Of a stretch of 18,440 bases of DNA, positions 18,056 through 18,440 are shown in pieces; position 1 is the stretch's first letter, and the number at the start of each line of letters is the position of its first letter. The translations under genes and the position numbers were made by a program. The notes under the pieces are model-generated. The model made no database searches. It saw only the letters and a program-made list of their open reading frames with translations, and had not been told where the DNA came from. Source of the stretch: Conus ventricosus (Eukaryota; Mollusca; Gastropoda; Neogastropoda; Conidae); the NCBI GenBank assembly GCA_018398815.1, contig CM031616.1, forward strand, positions 30,294,652 through 30,313,091, read 5' to 3'.

Positions 18056-18168
18056 AGCGGGGATGGAGACGGGGGGAAGAGGGGAAAGAGGGTAGTTTAA
18101 GGATGGACTGGCTGGAGTGAGGAGAGGGGGAGGGGGCAGGATGATTACTGTATTACTGTATCTGCCAG
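17798..18168. other. spacer with poly(G) tract
   Basis: No gene. It contains a short (ATC)n at about 17935-17951, the poly(G)-rich tract at 17998-18055 and a G/A-rich region to about 18140. Confidence 0.6.
17998..18055 (+). repeat. poly(G)-rich tract
   Basis: Two long G runs (about 19 and 28 bases) separated by cagtggggatt; high G-quadruplex potential. Confidence 0.95.
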
Positions 18169-18276
18169 CTAGGGCATCGACTTACAGTTCCGCCTGCAAG
18201 CCTCTTTCAGGGTTCTGATGGCTGATGGCAGGAAAGAATCCTTGTATCTGGATGTCCTGCGTCTCATGTACTGTCG
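18169..18276 (-). pseudogene. C-terminal remnant of a LINE ORF2
   Basis: Thirty-five codons and a TAG stop (18169-18171) on the minus strand read RRRTSRYKDSFLPSAIRTLK and then EACRRN. The wording R-T-x-R-Y-x-x-S-F-(L/V)-P-x-A-I-x-x-L is the usual C-terminal ending of several metazoan LINE ORF2 proteins. It is 5'-truncated right of 18276, where a TTTG-rich stretch (18297-18317) follows. Downstream of the stop, tacagtaatacagtaatc may be a short tandem 3' tail. Too short to assign a clade. Confidence 0.7.
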
Positions 18277-18395
18277 TATGACTAGTGTTCACTTTTTGTT
18301 TGTTTTGTTTGTTTGGGATTTTCTTGTTTCTGTGTTGTTGGTAAGGAAGGCAAATGTTGGGAAATACGTGCTTTCTTTTTTGGTCGAAGAACTGC

Positions 18396-18396
<1 letters not shown>

Positions 18397-18439
<43 letters not shown>

Positions 18440-18440
18440 C
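18397..18440 (+). repeat. (CT)n microsatellite, runs off the window
   Basis: At least 44 bp of CT repeats continuing to the window end. Confidence 0.95.

Overview
This is non-coding eukaryotic DNA, most likely from a marine invertebrate and probably a mollusc. The evidence is decayed APE-type non-LTR retrotransposons (LINEs), one with a 2A-like peptide of the kind known from mollusc, echinoderm and cnidarian LINEs; dense (CA)n, (GA)n and poly(G) arrays; and low-copy AT-rich spacer. I see no intact host gene, rRNA, tRNA, CRISPR array or bacterial-style operon. The taxonomic call is inference.

Layout. (1) 1-2513, + strand: 5' part of a LINE. It carries a start-proximal hydrophobic leader plus a 2A-like motif (DVERNPGP), a coiled coil/RRM/CTD ORF1, an apurinic-type endonuclease, and the endonuclease-to-RT linker. 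It stops at a (GA)n-(CA)n array before any reverse transcriptase. A 69-bp insertion flanked by 13-bp direct repeats sits inside the endonuclease. (2) 2514-5848: simple repeats and unassigned spacer. (3) 5849-10065, - strand: a nearly complete but mutated L1/Tx1-like ORF2 (endonuclease, RT, post-RT region) ending in a poly(A) tail, seen as poly(T) at 5849-5894. (4) 10066-14866: spacer, G-rich blocks, a diverged two-unit tandem duplication (10935-12100), a three-unit minisatellite (12570-12796), a 0.7-kb purine-rich tract (13434-14158) and a CA-rich tract. (5) 14867-15594, - strand: an RRM/CTD-type LINE ORF1 fragment. (6) 16775-17731, + strand: the 3' end of a LINE (post-RT region with a CxxC...H...C motif, 3' UTR, polyadenylation-like signal and a TTTCAAG heptamer tail) between two (CA)n arrays. 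(7) 18169-18276, - strand: a 35-codon C-terminal remnant of another LINE.

No genes here work together as a pathway; the retroelement pieces are fossils. Within each element the usual roles can be assigned: ORF1 as RNA-binding chaperone, the endonuclease nicking the target, RT copying RNA at the nick. The two notable features are the 2A/signal-like leader at 124-207, and that several LINE fragments end exactly at microsatellites, which could reflect biology (microsatellite-associated breakage or insertion) or assembly collapse and mis-joining.
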